Origin: Clostridia bacterium
GTDB lineage: Bacteria; Bacillota_A; Clostridia; TANB77; CAG-508
DNA: 10,190 bases
Direction of reading: 5' to 3'
Assembly: GCA_022791475.1 (NCBI GenBank)
Contig: JAAVZD010000056.1
Location: 1-10,190 of the forward strand
How positions within the stretch are numbered: position 1 is the stretch's first letter; each line of letters starts with the position of its first letter. A program made the position numbers and the translations under genes. A model generated the notes under the pieces. The model made no database searches. It saw only the letters and a list, made by a program, of their open reading frames with translations, and was not told where the DNA came from. Below, in pieces: positions 1 to 6,535 of the stretch.

Positions 1-1
1 C

Positions 2-427
2 CACTTCCTGCGCGCGAGGGCCGAGTCCGAGACGGCGAAATACGTGCCGCAGATGTATGAAAAGCGGGAAGAGGAGCATGGATGGATGCTGGGGCTGTAC
101 CGGTACTGGGGGGTACGGGACAAGGCCAGCCAGGAGATGGTCGCCCGCAGGTACCTTGACCGGCTGGTTGGGTGCTTTGAAAACCTGACAAACCCCAGCT
201 GCACCCTAACAAAAAGGGAAAAAAGGGGGCAGGTGGAACGGATGCTGACGAACCGGCGGGTTGGCCGGTGCATAAAATACGCCGTCCCCGGCTCGTTTTA
301 CATGAAGCTGCTATACCTTTCCATCCGATGGGGGGTTCCGGAGGTTATTTTATGGGAAGCCTCCATTATTACCTTCGTTAAAACAAAGTATGTTAAATTA
401 TTTACAAGGCTAAAGGCCAACCGATAA
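2..427 (+). CDS. Glycosyltransferase family 2, C-terminal fragment (5' end outside window)
   Basis: The reading frame is open from the window edge to the TAA at 425-427 and gives 141 visible residues. A GTG at 44 is in frame, but the frame continues upstream as HFLRARAESETAKY, so it is probably internal. No GT-A catalytic motifs are present; they would lie upstream. The call rests on the C-terminal style: a charged helical region, then a basic end finishing FVKTKYVKLFTRLKANR, an ending I associate with glycosyltransferases of clostridial capsule loci. The next gene starts 2 bases after the stop, so the two are probably translationally coupled. The first 300 bases are about 60% G+C (179 of 300), while 361-420 is 30%, so the gene is compositionally split near its 3' end. 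Family assignment is moderate; donor and acceptor cannot be told. Confidence 0.65.
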   Translation, partial: HFLRARAESETAKYVPQMYEKREEEHGWMLGLYRYWGVRDKASQEMVARRYLDRLVGCFENLTNPSCTLTKREKRGQVERMLTNRRVGRCIKYAVPGSFYMKLLYLSIRWGVPEVILWEASIITFVKTKYVKLFTRLKANR

Positions 428-429
428 TC

Positions 430-1419
430 ATGGATAAAATCAGCATTATTATTCCTGTATATAATGTAGAAAAATATTTAAGGCAATGCCTTTTTTCTAT
501 CACCCGGCAAACGTATAAATATTTAGAAATCATTTTGGTAGACGATGGCTCAACAGACTCTTCCGGCCGGATTTGTGACGAGTACGCAAAAACGGACAGG
601 AGGATAACCGTGATCCATAAAAATAATGGGGGCCTTAGCTCAGCAAGGAATGCCGGCTTACAAGTGGCAACAGGGAAATATATTGGATTTGTTGATAGCG
701 ATGATTGGGTAGACCTACAAATGTATGAAGACCTGTATCAATTGCTTTTACATTACCGGGCAGACGTCGCATGCTCAAATATTAAACGGGCAAGGAATAG
801 AGGAAAGGCTGTTGTTCCCAAAAAAGGGCATGTTTTTATATTTTCCCGGGATCAATTCGCAAAAAAATATTTCAAAATACATTCAAATGATACGGTTCAT
901 TATGTTGTAAACAAGTTGTATAAGGCTGAAATAGCCCGGAAAATGAGGTTTCCGGAAGGGTTGATTAATGAAGATGTAGAAGGCTTCTTTTATGCATTGT
1001 TAGCGGCGAAAAAGATTGTAGTTACAGATAAATGTACTTATTATTACCGAGTCAACCCTGAAAGCATATCTGCCACTTGGTTTTCCCACAAGCAGATGGA
1101 CCTTTTAAAAGTGTGGAAACATGTGGTAGCATTATGTAAAGTATCATCTGAAAAAGATTGGGCATATTATGCCAGAATAAATTATTACAGAGCCCACTTT
1201 GGCCTTTTATGCAGGCTTTTGCTAAACCCGCAAAGCGATGACGTAAAATATAAAAGGGAGCAACAATATCTGTTATATCATCTGAAGATTTATTATTGGG
1301 AGCTTATAAAAGCTCCTATTTGTTTGAAACGAAAAATACTTGTCACAATATTATGTGTGGATTATGAAATGGCTAAAAAAATATTTCGCCTATTTCACTT
1401 CAAAAATCACAGGAGATAA
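430..1419 (+). CDS. Glycosyltransferase family 2 (GT-A fold)
   Basis: A complete 329-residue protein with an N-terminal GT-A domain. It shows the opening strand ISIIIPVYNVEKYL (residues 4-17), the nucleotide-binding VDDGSTDSS (37-45), the NGGLSSARNAG loop (66-76) and the metal-binding DXD region FVDSDD (87-92). INEDVEG (179-185) carries the acidic pair at the usual catalytic-base position, followed by a YYYRVNPESIS segment (204-214) common in this group. By family knowledge it adds one sugar from a nucleotide donor to the lipid-linked repeat unit at the cytoplasmic membrane face; the sugar is not predictable. The ATG lies 2 bases after the previous stop and has only a distant AAAGG (412-416), so it probably relies on coupling with the upstream gene. 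The C-terminus is basic (FRLFHFKNHRR), fitting membrane association. The next start is 1 base beyond the stop. Confidence 0.9.
   Translation: MDKISIIIPVYNVEKYLRQCLFSITRQTYKYLEIILVDDGSTDSSGRICDEYAKTDRRITVIHKNNGGLSSARNAGLQVATGKYIGFVDSDDWVDLQMYEDLYQLLLHYRADVACSNIKRARNRGKAVVPKKGHVFIFSRDQFAKKYFKIHSNDTVHYVVNKLYKAEIARKMRFPEGLINEDVEGFFYALLAAKKIVVTDKCTYYYRVNPESISATWFSHKQMDLLKVWKHVVALCKVSSEKDWAYYARINYYRAHFGLLCRLLLNPQSDDVKYKREQQYLLYHLKIYYWELIKAPICLKRKILVTILCVDYEMAKKIFRLFHFKNHRR
1411..1415 (+). promoter_or_regulatory. Ribosome binding site AGGAG for the family-4 glycosyltransferase
   Basis: AGGAG sits 5 bases before the ATG at 1421 and overlaps the last codons of the preceding gene. It decides the start: the frame is open upstream to a GTG at 1340, but that start would overlap the previous gene by 80 bases, and the extra residues look unlike a glycosyltransferase N-terminus. 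Confidence 0.75.
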
Positions 1420-1420
1420 T

Positions 1421-2464
1421 ATGGCATACAAATTTTTTTATATTGGTGATTTTAAAAGTAATAACGGCCCTGGCATTGCTAATCGAAATTTAAAAAGAGG
1501 TATTAAACAAGCCATGATGGAACATCCGGGTTCTTATAAGGTTTATTTCTCCAGAAGAAGTTGCCTTTCATCACGGATTTGGGAAATGATTCAATATATC
1601 GCCTGGTCGGATTTTGTATGCATCTGTAATTATACCCGATTACACCTTTTCGCCGCATGGCTTGCAAAAAAAATGAAAAAAAAATGTATCTATCGGTTGC
1701 ATGGTTATGCTACTTATGAAAGCCAGGTCAATCATCCCAATATGGATAAAAAATCATGGAACAGGGTTCACAGGCAAGAATCCTTTTTGTTTAAACATAT
1801 GGATAAAATTATTTGTGTTTCCAAAATATCAAAAGACTATATGGTAGGGCAAGAACCCCTTTACGCCAATAAATTTCATTATTGCTACAATGCTGTCAAT
1901 TATCAAAAAATAGAGAATTTAATTGGGGTAAAAAAGAATTCCGGAAAAGATAAATGTCTTATCCTTTCTGTAGGAGGCGGTATGCCTCGAAAAAATAACC
2001 TAACAGTAGCTAAGGGGATTCAAATATTACAAAGAAAGCATCCGGAAATATCGTTTGAATATACGATTGTGGGCGCTGCCTATACACAAAAAGATGCCCT
2101 CTGCCATTATAGCTTTGTCAAATATTACGACCATCTCCCCCATAAACAGCTCCTGGAAAAAATGAAGGAATCTGATATTTATATTCAGGACAGCACTTTT
2201 GATACCTTTAATTTATCAGCGATAGAAGCCCTAATGTGCGGATGTAGTTTACTTTTGTCAAAAAACATTGGAGCTTTAGGAATATTTGAAAATATTTCTT
2301 CCAGGAACATTATTTATAGCATAAAAGATGCAGAAGAAATATCTGAAAAAATATGGAATATTTATATATGCCCCAATTATAGTGAGCTAAAACAGGCAAT
2401 CAAGTATCAATTGATTGATACACAAATGGTAGCAGAGCGATTTATAGAATTATGTATTCAATAG
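1421..2464 (+). CDS. Glycosyltransferase family 4 (GT-B fold)
   Basis: A 347-residue protein starting at the ATG with AGGAG five bases upstream. The N-terminal Rossmann half opens AYKFFYIGDF with a glycine loop (NNGPGIANRN, 14-23) and includes YRLHGYATYES (91-101) and IICVSKISKDYM (130-141), typical of acceptor-side GT4 segments. The C-terminal half has ILSVGGGMPRKNN (181-193), the strand YTIVGA (214-219), and the donor-site block DTFNLSAIEALMCG (261-274). In that block the usual E-x7-E pair reads D261-x7-E269, a conservative change of the first acid. By family knowledge it is a retaining enzyme using a nucleotide sugar. Near codons 82-88 it carries two long A runs (A8 and A9) that could slip. 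Its 3' end overlaps the next reading frame by 13 bases if that gene starts at 2452. GT4 assignment is firm; the sugar is unknown. Confidence 0.88.
   Translation: MAYKFFYIGDFKSNNGPGIANRNLKRGIKQAMMEHPGSYKVYFSRRSCLSSRIWEMIQYIAWSDFVCICNYTRLHLFAAWLAKKMKKKCIYRLHGYATYESQVNHPNMDKKSWNRVHRQESFLFKHMDKIICVSKISKDYMVGQEPLYANKFHYCYNAVNYQKIENLIGVKKNSGKDKCLILSVGGGMPRKNNLTVAKGIQILQRKHPEISFEYTIVGAAYTQKDALCHYSFVKYYDHLPHKQLLEKMKESDIYIQDSTFDTFNLSAIEALMCGCSLLLSKNIGALGIFENISSRNIIYSIKDAEEISEKIWNIYICPNYSELKQAIKYQLIDTQMVAERFIELCIQ
1666..1684 (+). repeat. Paired poly-A tracts (A8 and A9) inside the family-4 glycosyltransferase
   Basis: An A8 run (1666-1673) and an A9 run (1676-1684) are separated by TG. They encode the lysine-rich LAKKMKKKC segment. 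Each is a possible site of replication or transcription slippage that would frameshift the gene about a quarter of the way in. The runs are directly visible; any switching role is inference. Confidence 0.5.
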
Positions 2465-3624
2465 AAATAGGGTTTAAAATTATTATGAAATCATACCGAA
2501 TAAATCAATCCAATATCCTGATTCTAATTGCTATAGTTTTAAATCTGTTAATGTTTGTCGATTTGCGCCTGTTTAATGTATTGTGGAAATGGTGCCCTTA
2601 TATTAATTTGATATTTATGGCTTGGTGGGGTTTACATGAAAATTTCAGGCGGATGAGGGAAGGAAAGTTTTTATTCTTGTGCTGCTTATTCTCTTATCTA
2701 TTTCTGGCATCACTATTAAATAAAAGCAGTTTAGGGGCACTATGTGCCTTTTTAACAATCTTTTCTGTTATCTCATTTTTTTCCAAACAGCCTTTTTCGC
2801 CTCTATTTTTTAAAGGCTTATCTGGGATAAGCTTGTGTATCCTTTGTTGGTATTTTATTCATGCCAAATCATATTATTCTTTATTTAAGGCGGATGAATC
2901 CCATGCAATGAATCCTAATTCTATTGGCATGATTACTTTTATCCTCTATGCATGGCTTAATACTTATCTTTCTCGAGATAATGTTAAAAGTAAAAAGATA
3001 GCAAAACTCTGTCTGTTTTTTGCCTGTATATATATTGAATTGTCATTGAAATGCCGTTCCAGTTTGATTATCCTGATTTTTTATACCCTTCTGTTTTGGT
3101 TTATGCCAAAAAAATTTTGGACCAGTAAAATAAGGGTATCGCTTTTAACAATAACGATTTTTTTTGGCGGTTTTATATTTCCTCTTTACTATGTCAGGCT
3201 TTCCAAAAATATTGATTTATCAATTTGGATTTACAATTTAACTGGTAAATATCTGTTTACGGGCCGTGAGCTTATATGGGGAAGATTTTTTAAAATTTTA
3301 GCGCAGGACTGGTTATCAATATGGGTTGGCCCCGGGTCTAACATGGAATATGCAGTTGGCCAAGGTTTTTCACTACATAACAGCTATCTGGGTATTACAT
3401 TGAATTATGGGATTTTAGGTTTTACATTTTTGGCTTCTTTCATTATCTATAAAATTTATCACTTATGCAGCAAAGAGATATCAAACAGCCAAATAAGTTT
3501 ACTCATAGCCTACCTTTCTATTTTAATCCTGTCTTATTCAGAAGTAGTGCTTCAGACAACGTATATAACCGTTTTAGTAAATATGCTCCTGGGCCTTTTT
3601 AATAACCCGTCTTTTCATAAATAA
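2452..3624 (+). CDS. wzy: Wzy-type polysaccharide polymerase / O-antigen ligase family membrane protein
   Basis: A hydrophobic 390-residue protein with about 10 or more membrane segments (for example around 21-36, 76-90, 97-110, 123-136, 185-196, 205-218, 229-247, 317-336 and 348-361). Family signatures are MNPNSIGM (153-160), a basic CRSS turn after a membrane segment (201-204), FTGRELIWGR (269-278) at the start of the large outside loop, and LHNSYLGI (308-315). Wzy enzymes polymerise flipped repeat units outside the membrane; ligases of the same fold transfer polymer to an acceptor. In an operon with a flippase and several glycosyltransferases the polymerase role is more likely. The start is uncertain: ATG 2452 overlaps the previous gene by 13 bases with no clear ribosome site, while ATG 2485 (379 residues, beginning MKSYRINQSN) has TAGGG about 12 bases upstream and is a good rival. 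A T8 run lies at 3158-3165. Confidence 0.85.
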   Translation: MYSIEIGFKIIMKSYRINQSNILILIAIVLNLLMFVDLRLFNVLWKWCPYINLIFMAWWGLHENFRRMREGKFLFLCCLFSYLFLASLLNKSSLGALCAFLTIFSVISFFSKQPFSPLFFKGLSGISLCILCWYFIHAKSYYSLFKADESHAMNPNSIGMITFILYAWLNTYLSRDNVKSKKIAKLCLFFACIYIELSLKCRSSLIILIFYTLLFWFMPKKFWTSKIRVSLLTITIFFGGFIFPLYYVRLSKNIDLSIWIYNLTGKYLFTGRELIWGRFFKILAQDWLSIWVGPGSNMEYAVGQGFSLHNSYLGITLNYGILGFTFLASFIIYKIYHLCSKEISNSQISLLIAYLSILILSYSEVVLQTTYITVLVNMLLGLFNNPSFHK

Positions 3625-3630
3625 ATGGAA

Positions 3631-3646
3631 TAATAAAATTTCATTA
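3631..3646. repeat. AT-rich near-perfect palindrome in the wzy/GT-D gap
   Basis: TAATAAAATTTCATTA is a 16-base inverted repeat with one mismatched pair, in the 39-base gap between the polymerase and the GT-D gene. It has no GC stem or following T run, so it is not a convincing terminator. It may be a protein site or simply chance in AT-rich DNA. Confidence 0.3.
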
Positions 3647-3663
3647 TAGTATAGGAGCGTTTT

Positions 3664-4431
3664 ATGTCGCTTAGCATTCGAAAATGGAAATTATATGTAA
3701 AAATGTATTATCAATATATTTTATCCTATAAAGGGGCTCAACAGGCAACATTTCTTGATGATAATACATGCCTTGATTTTATCATACAAAACCAAAAATC
3801 ATTTATACGGTTTGGCGATGGGGAATTTGACATTTTAGAAGGGAAGTCCATCCATTATCAGAAATTTTCGGTAGAATTGAGGGAGAGATTAGATCAAATC
3901 CTAACCGAATATGTGGAGTCTGGGACATCTGCCCCCTATTTTATCGGAATGCCTGCTTTTTATTTGAATCAAAGCGGTAAATTCATGTGGCATTCTCGTT
4001 TGCTCTTGTCATGTTGGTCCCATACACGCTATTATTTCCTTAAATATTATGATAAAAAAGTGAAATATGGAGATGCATTTCTGTTTAGTAAAGGCAGGGA
4101 ACCCAATTATAAACGGTTATGGGACAATGCCCATTTAGGGCAAGTAATTTTCGTGCATAATAAAAAACAATATGCCGAACATTTTGAGAAGCAATATGGC
4201 ATTTCAACTACTTTCATAGAAATCCCTTCCCATAATGCATTTACGCAGATGGATCAAATATTAATCAAGATTATGGCCAGTTTGAGATCTAAGGATAAGA
4301 AGTCGATGGTAATCTTATCTGCCGGGCCTTGCGGCAAAGTTTTGGCCTATGAATTATCCAAAAAAGGGGTCTGGGCAGTAGACACCGGGCACTGCTGGGA
4401 TCAGCCACTATTTAATATGTCAGGGGATTAA
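3664..4431 (+). CDS. GT-D fold glycosyltransferase (DUF1792 family)
   Basis: A 255-residue protein with the hallmarks of the family first named DUF1792 and later shown to have a separate glycosyltransferase fold, GT-D. The N-terminal FIRFGDGEFDILEG (47-60) contains the DXE metal-binding motif D52-G53-E54. It is followed by YQKFSVELRERLDQIL (65-80), KYGDAFLFSK (134-143), IPSHNAFTQMDQIL (187-200) and the conserved C-terminal run SAGPCGKVLAYELSKKG (219-235) with AVDTGH (238-243). In characterised members the domain transfers a hexose from UDP-sugar onto a growing glycan; here it stands alone, not fused to another transferase domain. AGGAG at 3653-3657, six bases before the ATG, fixes the start. 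The gene follows the polymerase after 39 bases and is 7 bases ahead of the next glycosyltransferase. Family call is firm; the sugar is unknown. Confidence 0.88.
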   Translation: MSLSIRKWKLYVKMYYQYILSYKGAQQATFLDDNTCLDFIIQNQKSFIRFGDGEFDILEGKSIHYQKFSVELRERLDQILTEYVESGTSAPYFIGMPAFYLNQSGKFMWHSRLLLSCWSHTRYYFLKYYDKKVKYGDAFLFSKGREPNYKRLWDNAHLGQVIFVHNKKQYAEHFEKQYGISTTFIEIPSHNAFTQMDQILIKIMASLRSKDKKSMVILSAGPCGKVLAYELSKKGVWAVDTGHCWDQPLFNMSGD

Positions 4432-4438
4432 GATTAGA

Positions 4439-5350
4439 ATGGGGAATAAAATCAAAATAACCGTGTTTACTCCTGTGTATAACCGAGGGTACTGTGTGGG
4501 AAATGTTTATGAATCCTTATTAAGGCAAACCTTTAAAAATTTTGAATGGTTAGTGATTGATGATGGTTCCATAGACAATACACAAGAAGTAATACGAAAT
4601 TGTATTTCAGAAAATAAAATTAGAATTCGGTACATTTATCAGAAAAACGGAGGCCAACATAGGGCATTAAACAGGGCCATTCAACTGGCAGAAGGCCAAT
4701 TACTTATGATTGTGGATTCGGATGACGATTTACGGGAGGATGCATTACAATGGATTGACCATTATGAACAATCGTTACATGGAAAAAAGGGGTTTGCCGG
4801 CGTTTCAGGCCTTCGATGCAATCGGGATGGGGCAATCATAGGGACTGCCTGGCCGGATAGACGGATCTCTTATATGGATATCACGAATATAGAACGATAT
4901 AAAAAAAATATATTGTTGGGCGATAAAGCAGAAGCGTATTATTTGAACGTGTTACAGAGGTTTTATCCAATCCCTGAATTTGAAGGGGAGAATGATGTAG
5001 AAAAAGGGGTTTTGTGGAATCGGATTGCAAATGCCGGCCTTAAAATCCGGTGGTTTTGTCAGGCAATCTACAATTGTGAATATTTAGAAGACGGTATGTC
5101 TACAAATATATTTGCTAATTATTACAAAAATTTTAACGGATATTCGCTCTATATTCGTGAGTTTTTGAAATACGATATAGGCTTGCTTCGAAAAATAAAA
5201 ACAGCTATCGTATATTGTGAAACTGCCCGAAAAAGGAAGTATTCCGTGGTACAAATAAAAAAGTATTTAGACATCCCGATATATTTCGCATTTGCTGCCT
5301 ATCTGTTTAGTTTTTTTTCACCTCTTCGCTTTCGTTTTAAAACCACTTAA
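4439..5350 (+). CDS. Glycosyltransferase family 2 (GT-A fold)
   Basis: A 303-residue family-2 enzyme. It shows ITVFTPVYNRG (7-17), VIDDGSIDNT (39-48), KNGGQHRALNRAI (69-81) and the DXD region IVDSDDDL (91-98). The second half has GDKAEAYY (161-168), FEGENDVEKGVLWNRIA (181-197) and CEYLEDGMS (213-221), a set I know from one recurrent subgroup of capsule glycosyltransferases, different from the enzyme at 430. The C-terminus has a hydrophobic stretch (about 279-293) followed by a basic tail RFRFKTT, which may anchor it to the membrane. The ATG is 7 bases after the GT-D stop. The only ribosome-site-like run (AGGGG, 4422-4426) is rather far away, so coupling is likely. An A8 run lies at 4901-4908 and a T8 run at 5311-5318. 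Donor and linkage cannot be told. Confidence 0.9.
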   Translation: MGNKIKITVFTPVYNRGYCVGNVYESLLRQTFKNFEWLVIDDGSIDNTQEVIRNCISENKIRIRYIYQKNGGQHRALNRAIQLAEGQLLMIVDSDDDLREDALQWIDHYEQSLHGKKGFAGVSGLRCNRDGAIIGTAWPDRRISYMDITNIERYKKNILLGDKAEAYYLNVLQRFYPIPEFEGENDVEKGVLWNRIANAGLKIRWFCQAIYNCEYLEDGMSTNIFANYYKNFNGYSLYIREFLKYDIGLLRKIKTAIVYCETARKRKYSVVQIKKYLDIPIYFAFAAYLFSFFSPLRFRFKTT

Positions 5351-5365
5351 TATATTGGAGAAAAA

Positions 5366-6535
5366 ATGAATATCATATTATATGCAAATGGGACCAGTGA
5401 AAACCATGGCTGTGAAGCCATAACCTATTCCACAGAAAATATACTGCGGGGACTCTATCAACAGCTCTATTGCACCACCACTAACCTAAAATATGAAAAA
5501 AATTTACCGCAAAATTGCCATTGGATCGAATATTCTTATTTTCGGAAACCGACCATCTTGAATAGGCTTATCTCAAAAATCGAACGGACAACCCTTCATT
5601 CCAATCGCTTTATGTCAAGTAACCCCTGGCTGGAACATGTGTATTCCGCATTTTCCAACTGCCAGGTTGCCCTTTCTGTTGGTGGTGATAATTATTGCAA
5701 CGGCTCTTATGGATGGTTATATCAACTGCATAACAAGGCTATAGAAAGTGGCCTGAAAACCGTATTATGGGGATGCTCTGTAGATAAACACTGTATTGAC
5801 GATAATTTAATGCGGGAAGATTTAATGAAATATGATATAATTTGCGCAAGGGAATCCCTAACCAGCCAAATTTTAAGCAGTTTTCATCCGAATGTTAAAC
5901 TTTATCCTGACCCGGCATTTACCTTGCCATTTCAAGAACTTGCATGGCCAGCGGATGAAGATCCTGCGGCAGGGTATATAGGCTTAAATTTAAGCCCTAC
6001 TTCTATGGCTTGTGAAGCAAAAAAAGGAATGACATTAGAAAATTACAAAAGGGTTATCGAATATATCCTTAAAAATACATCTTATCATATTGCTTTAATT
6101 CCGCATGTTGTATTTCAAAATTATTATGGGGACTTATTGGAATTAAAAAAATTATACCATTCTTATGTGGATTCAAAACGGATTATTTTAATCCATGATA
6201 ATAATTGCCATGTTATGAAAGGGTATATACGTAGATGCAGGTTTTTTATTACTGCCCGCACACATGCTTCGATTGCAGCCTATTCCTCTTGTGTTCCAAC
6301 GATTGTTTTAGGATATTCAATTAAAGCGAAGGGGATTGCAACCGATTTATTTGGCACCAGTGAAAACTACGTTTTGCCGGTTCAAAATATACGGTCAGAA
6401 ACGGATTTATTAGAAAATTTTAAATGGTTATTAAATAATGAAACTGCCATACGGGACCGTTTAACCCAGATGATGCCATCTTATATAGAAAGGGCCTATG
6501 ATGCCCGAAATGAGATTATAGGTTTAGGTGATTAA
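5366..6535 (+). CDS. Polysaccharide pyruvyl transferase family protein
   Basis: A 389-residue protein of the polysaccharide pyruvyl transferase family, members of which move pyruvate from phosphoenolpyruvate to a sugar as a ketal, adding a negative charge to the glycan. Evidence: N-terminal NGTSENHGCEAI (8-19), matching the family's N-x-G-[DC]-E-A-I turn; LSVGGDNYC (103-111); YDIICARES (156-163); LYPDPAF (179-185) before the second domain; IGLNLSP (205-211); and the C-terminal FFITARTHASIAAY (293-306) with SIKAKGIATDLFG (318-330), the usual donor-binding region. GGAG at 5357-5360, five bases before the ATG, supports the start. No signal peptide is seen, so it acts in the cytoplasm, presumably on the lipid-linked repeat unit before Wzx export. 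The next gene starts directly after the stop. Which sugar is pyruvylated is unknown. Confidence 0.88.
   Translation: MNIILYANGTSENHGCEAITYSTENILRGLYQQLYCTTTNLKYEKNLPQNCHWIEYSYFRKPTILNRLISKIERTTLHSNRFMSSNPWLEHVYSAFSNCQVALSVGGDNYCNGSYGWLYQLHNKAIESGLKTVLWGCSVDKHCIDDNLMREDLMKYDIICARESLTSQILSSFHPNVKLYPDPAFTLPFQELAWPADEDPAAGYIGLNLSPTSMACEAKKGMTLENYKRVIEYILKNTSYHIALIPHVVFQNYYGDLLELKKLYHSYVDSKRIILIHDNNCHVMKGYIRRCRFFITARTHASIAAYSSCVPTIVLGYSIKAKGIATDLFGTSENYVLPVQNIRSETDLLENFKWLLNNETAIRDRLTQMMPSYIERAYDARNEIIGLGD
6526..6531 (+). promoter_or_regulatory. Ribosome binding site AGGTGA for the flippase gene
   Basis: AGGTGA, complementary to the 16S rRNA tail, lies inside the end of the pyruvyl transferase gene, four bases before a GTG codon that directly follows its TAA stop. 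It supports GTG at 6536 as the true start of wzx. Confidence 0.65.

Noticed and set aside
725..910. 61-codon reading frame on the + strand
   Set aside because: It lies wholly inside the well-supported family-2 gene at 430-1419, in another frame, and shows no motif.
1340..1420. GTG start at 1340 extending the family-4 glycosyltransferase by 27 residues
   Set aside because: It would overlap the previous gene by 80 bases, while ATG 1421 has AGGAG at ideal spacing and gives a natural GT4 N-terminus.
3645..3650. TATAGT as a -10 element before the GT-D gene
   Set aside because: No -35-like hexamer lies 16-18 bases upstream, and the hexamer is only 14 bases from the start codon, so a transcript would lose most of the ribosome site.
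5981..5996. Perfect 16-base palindrome GGCTTAAATTTAAGCC
   Set aside because: It encodes the conserved GLNLSP segment of the pyruvyl transferase, so coding constraint plus chance explains it; it is not between genes.
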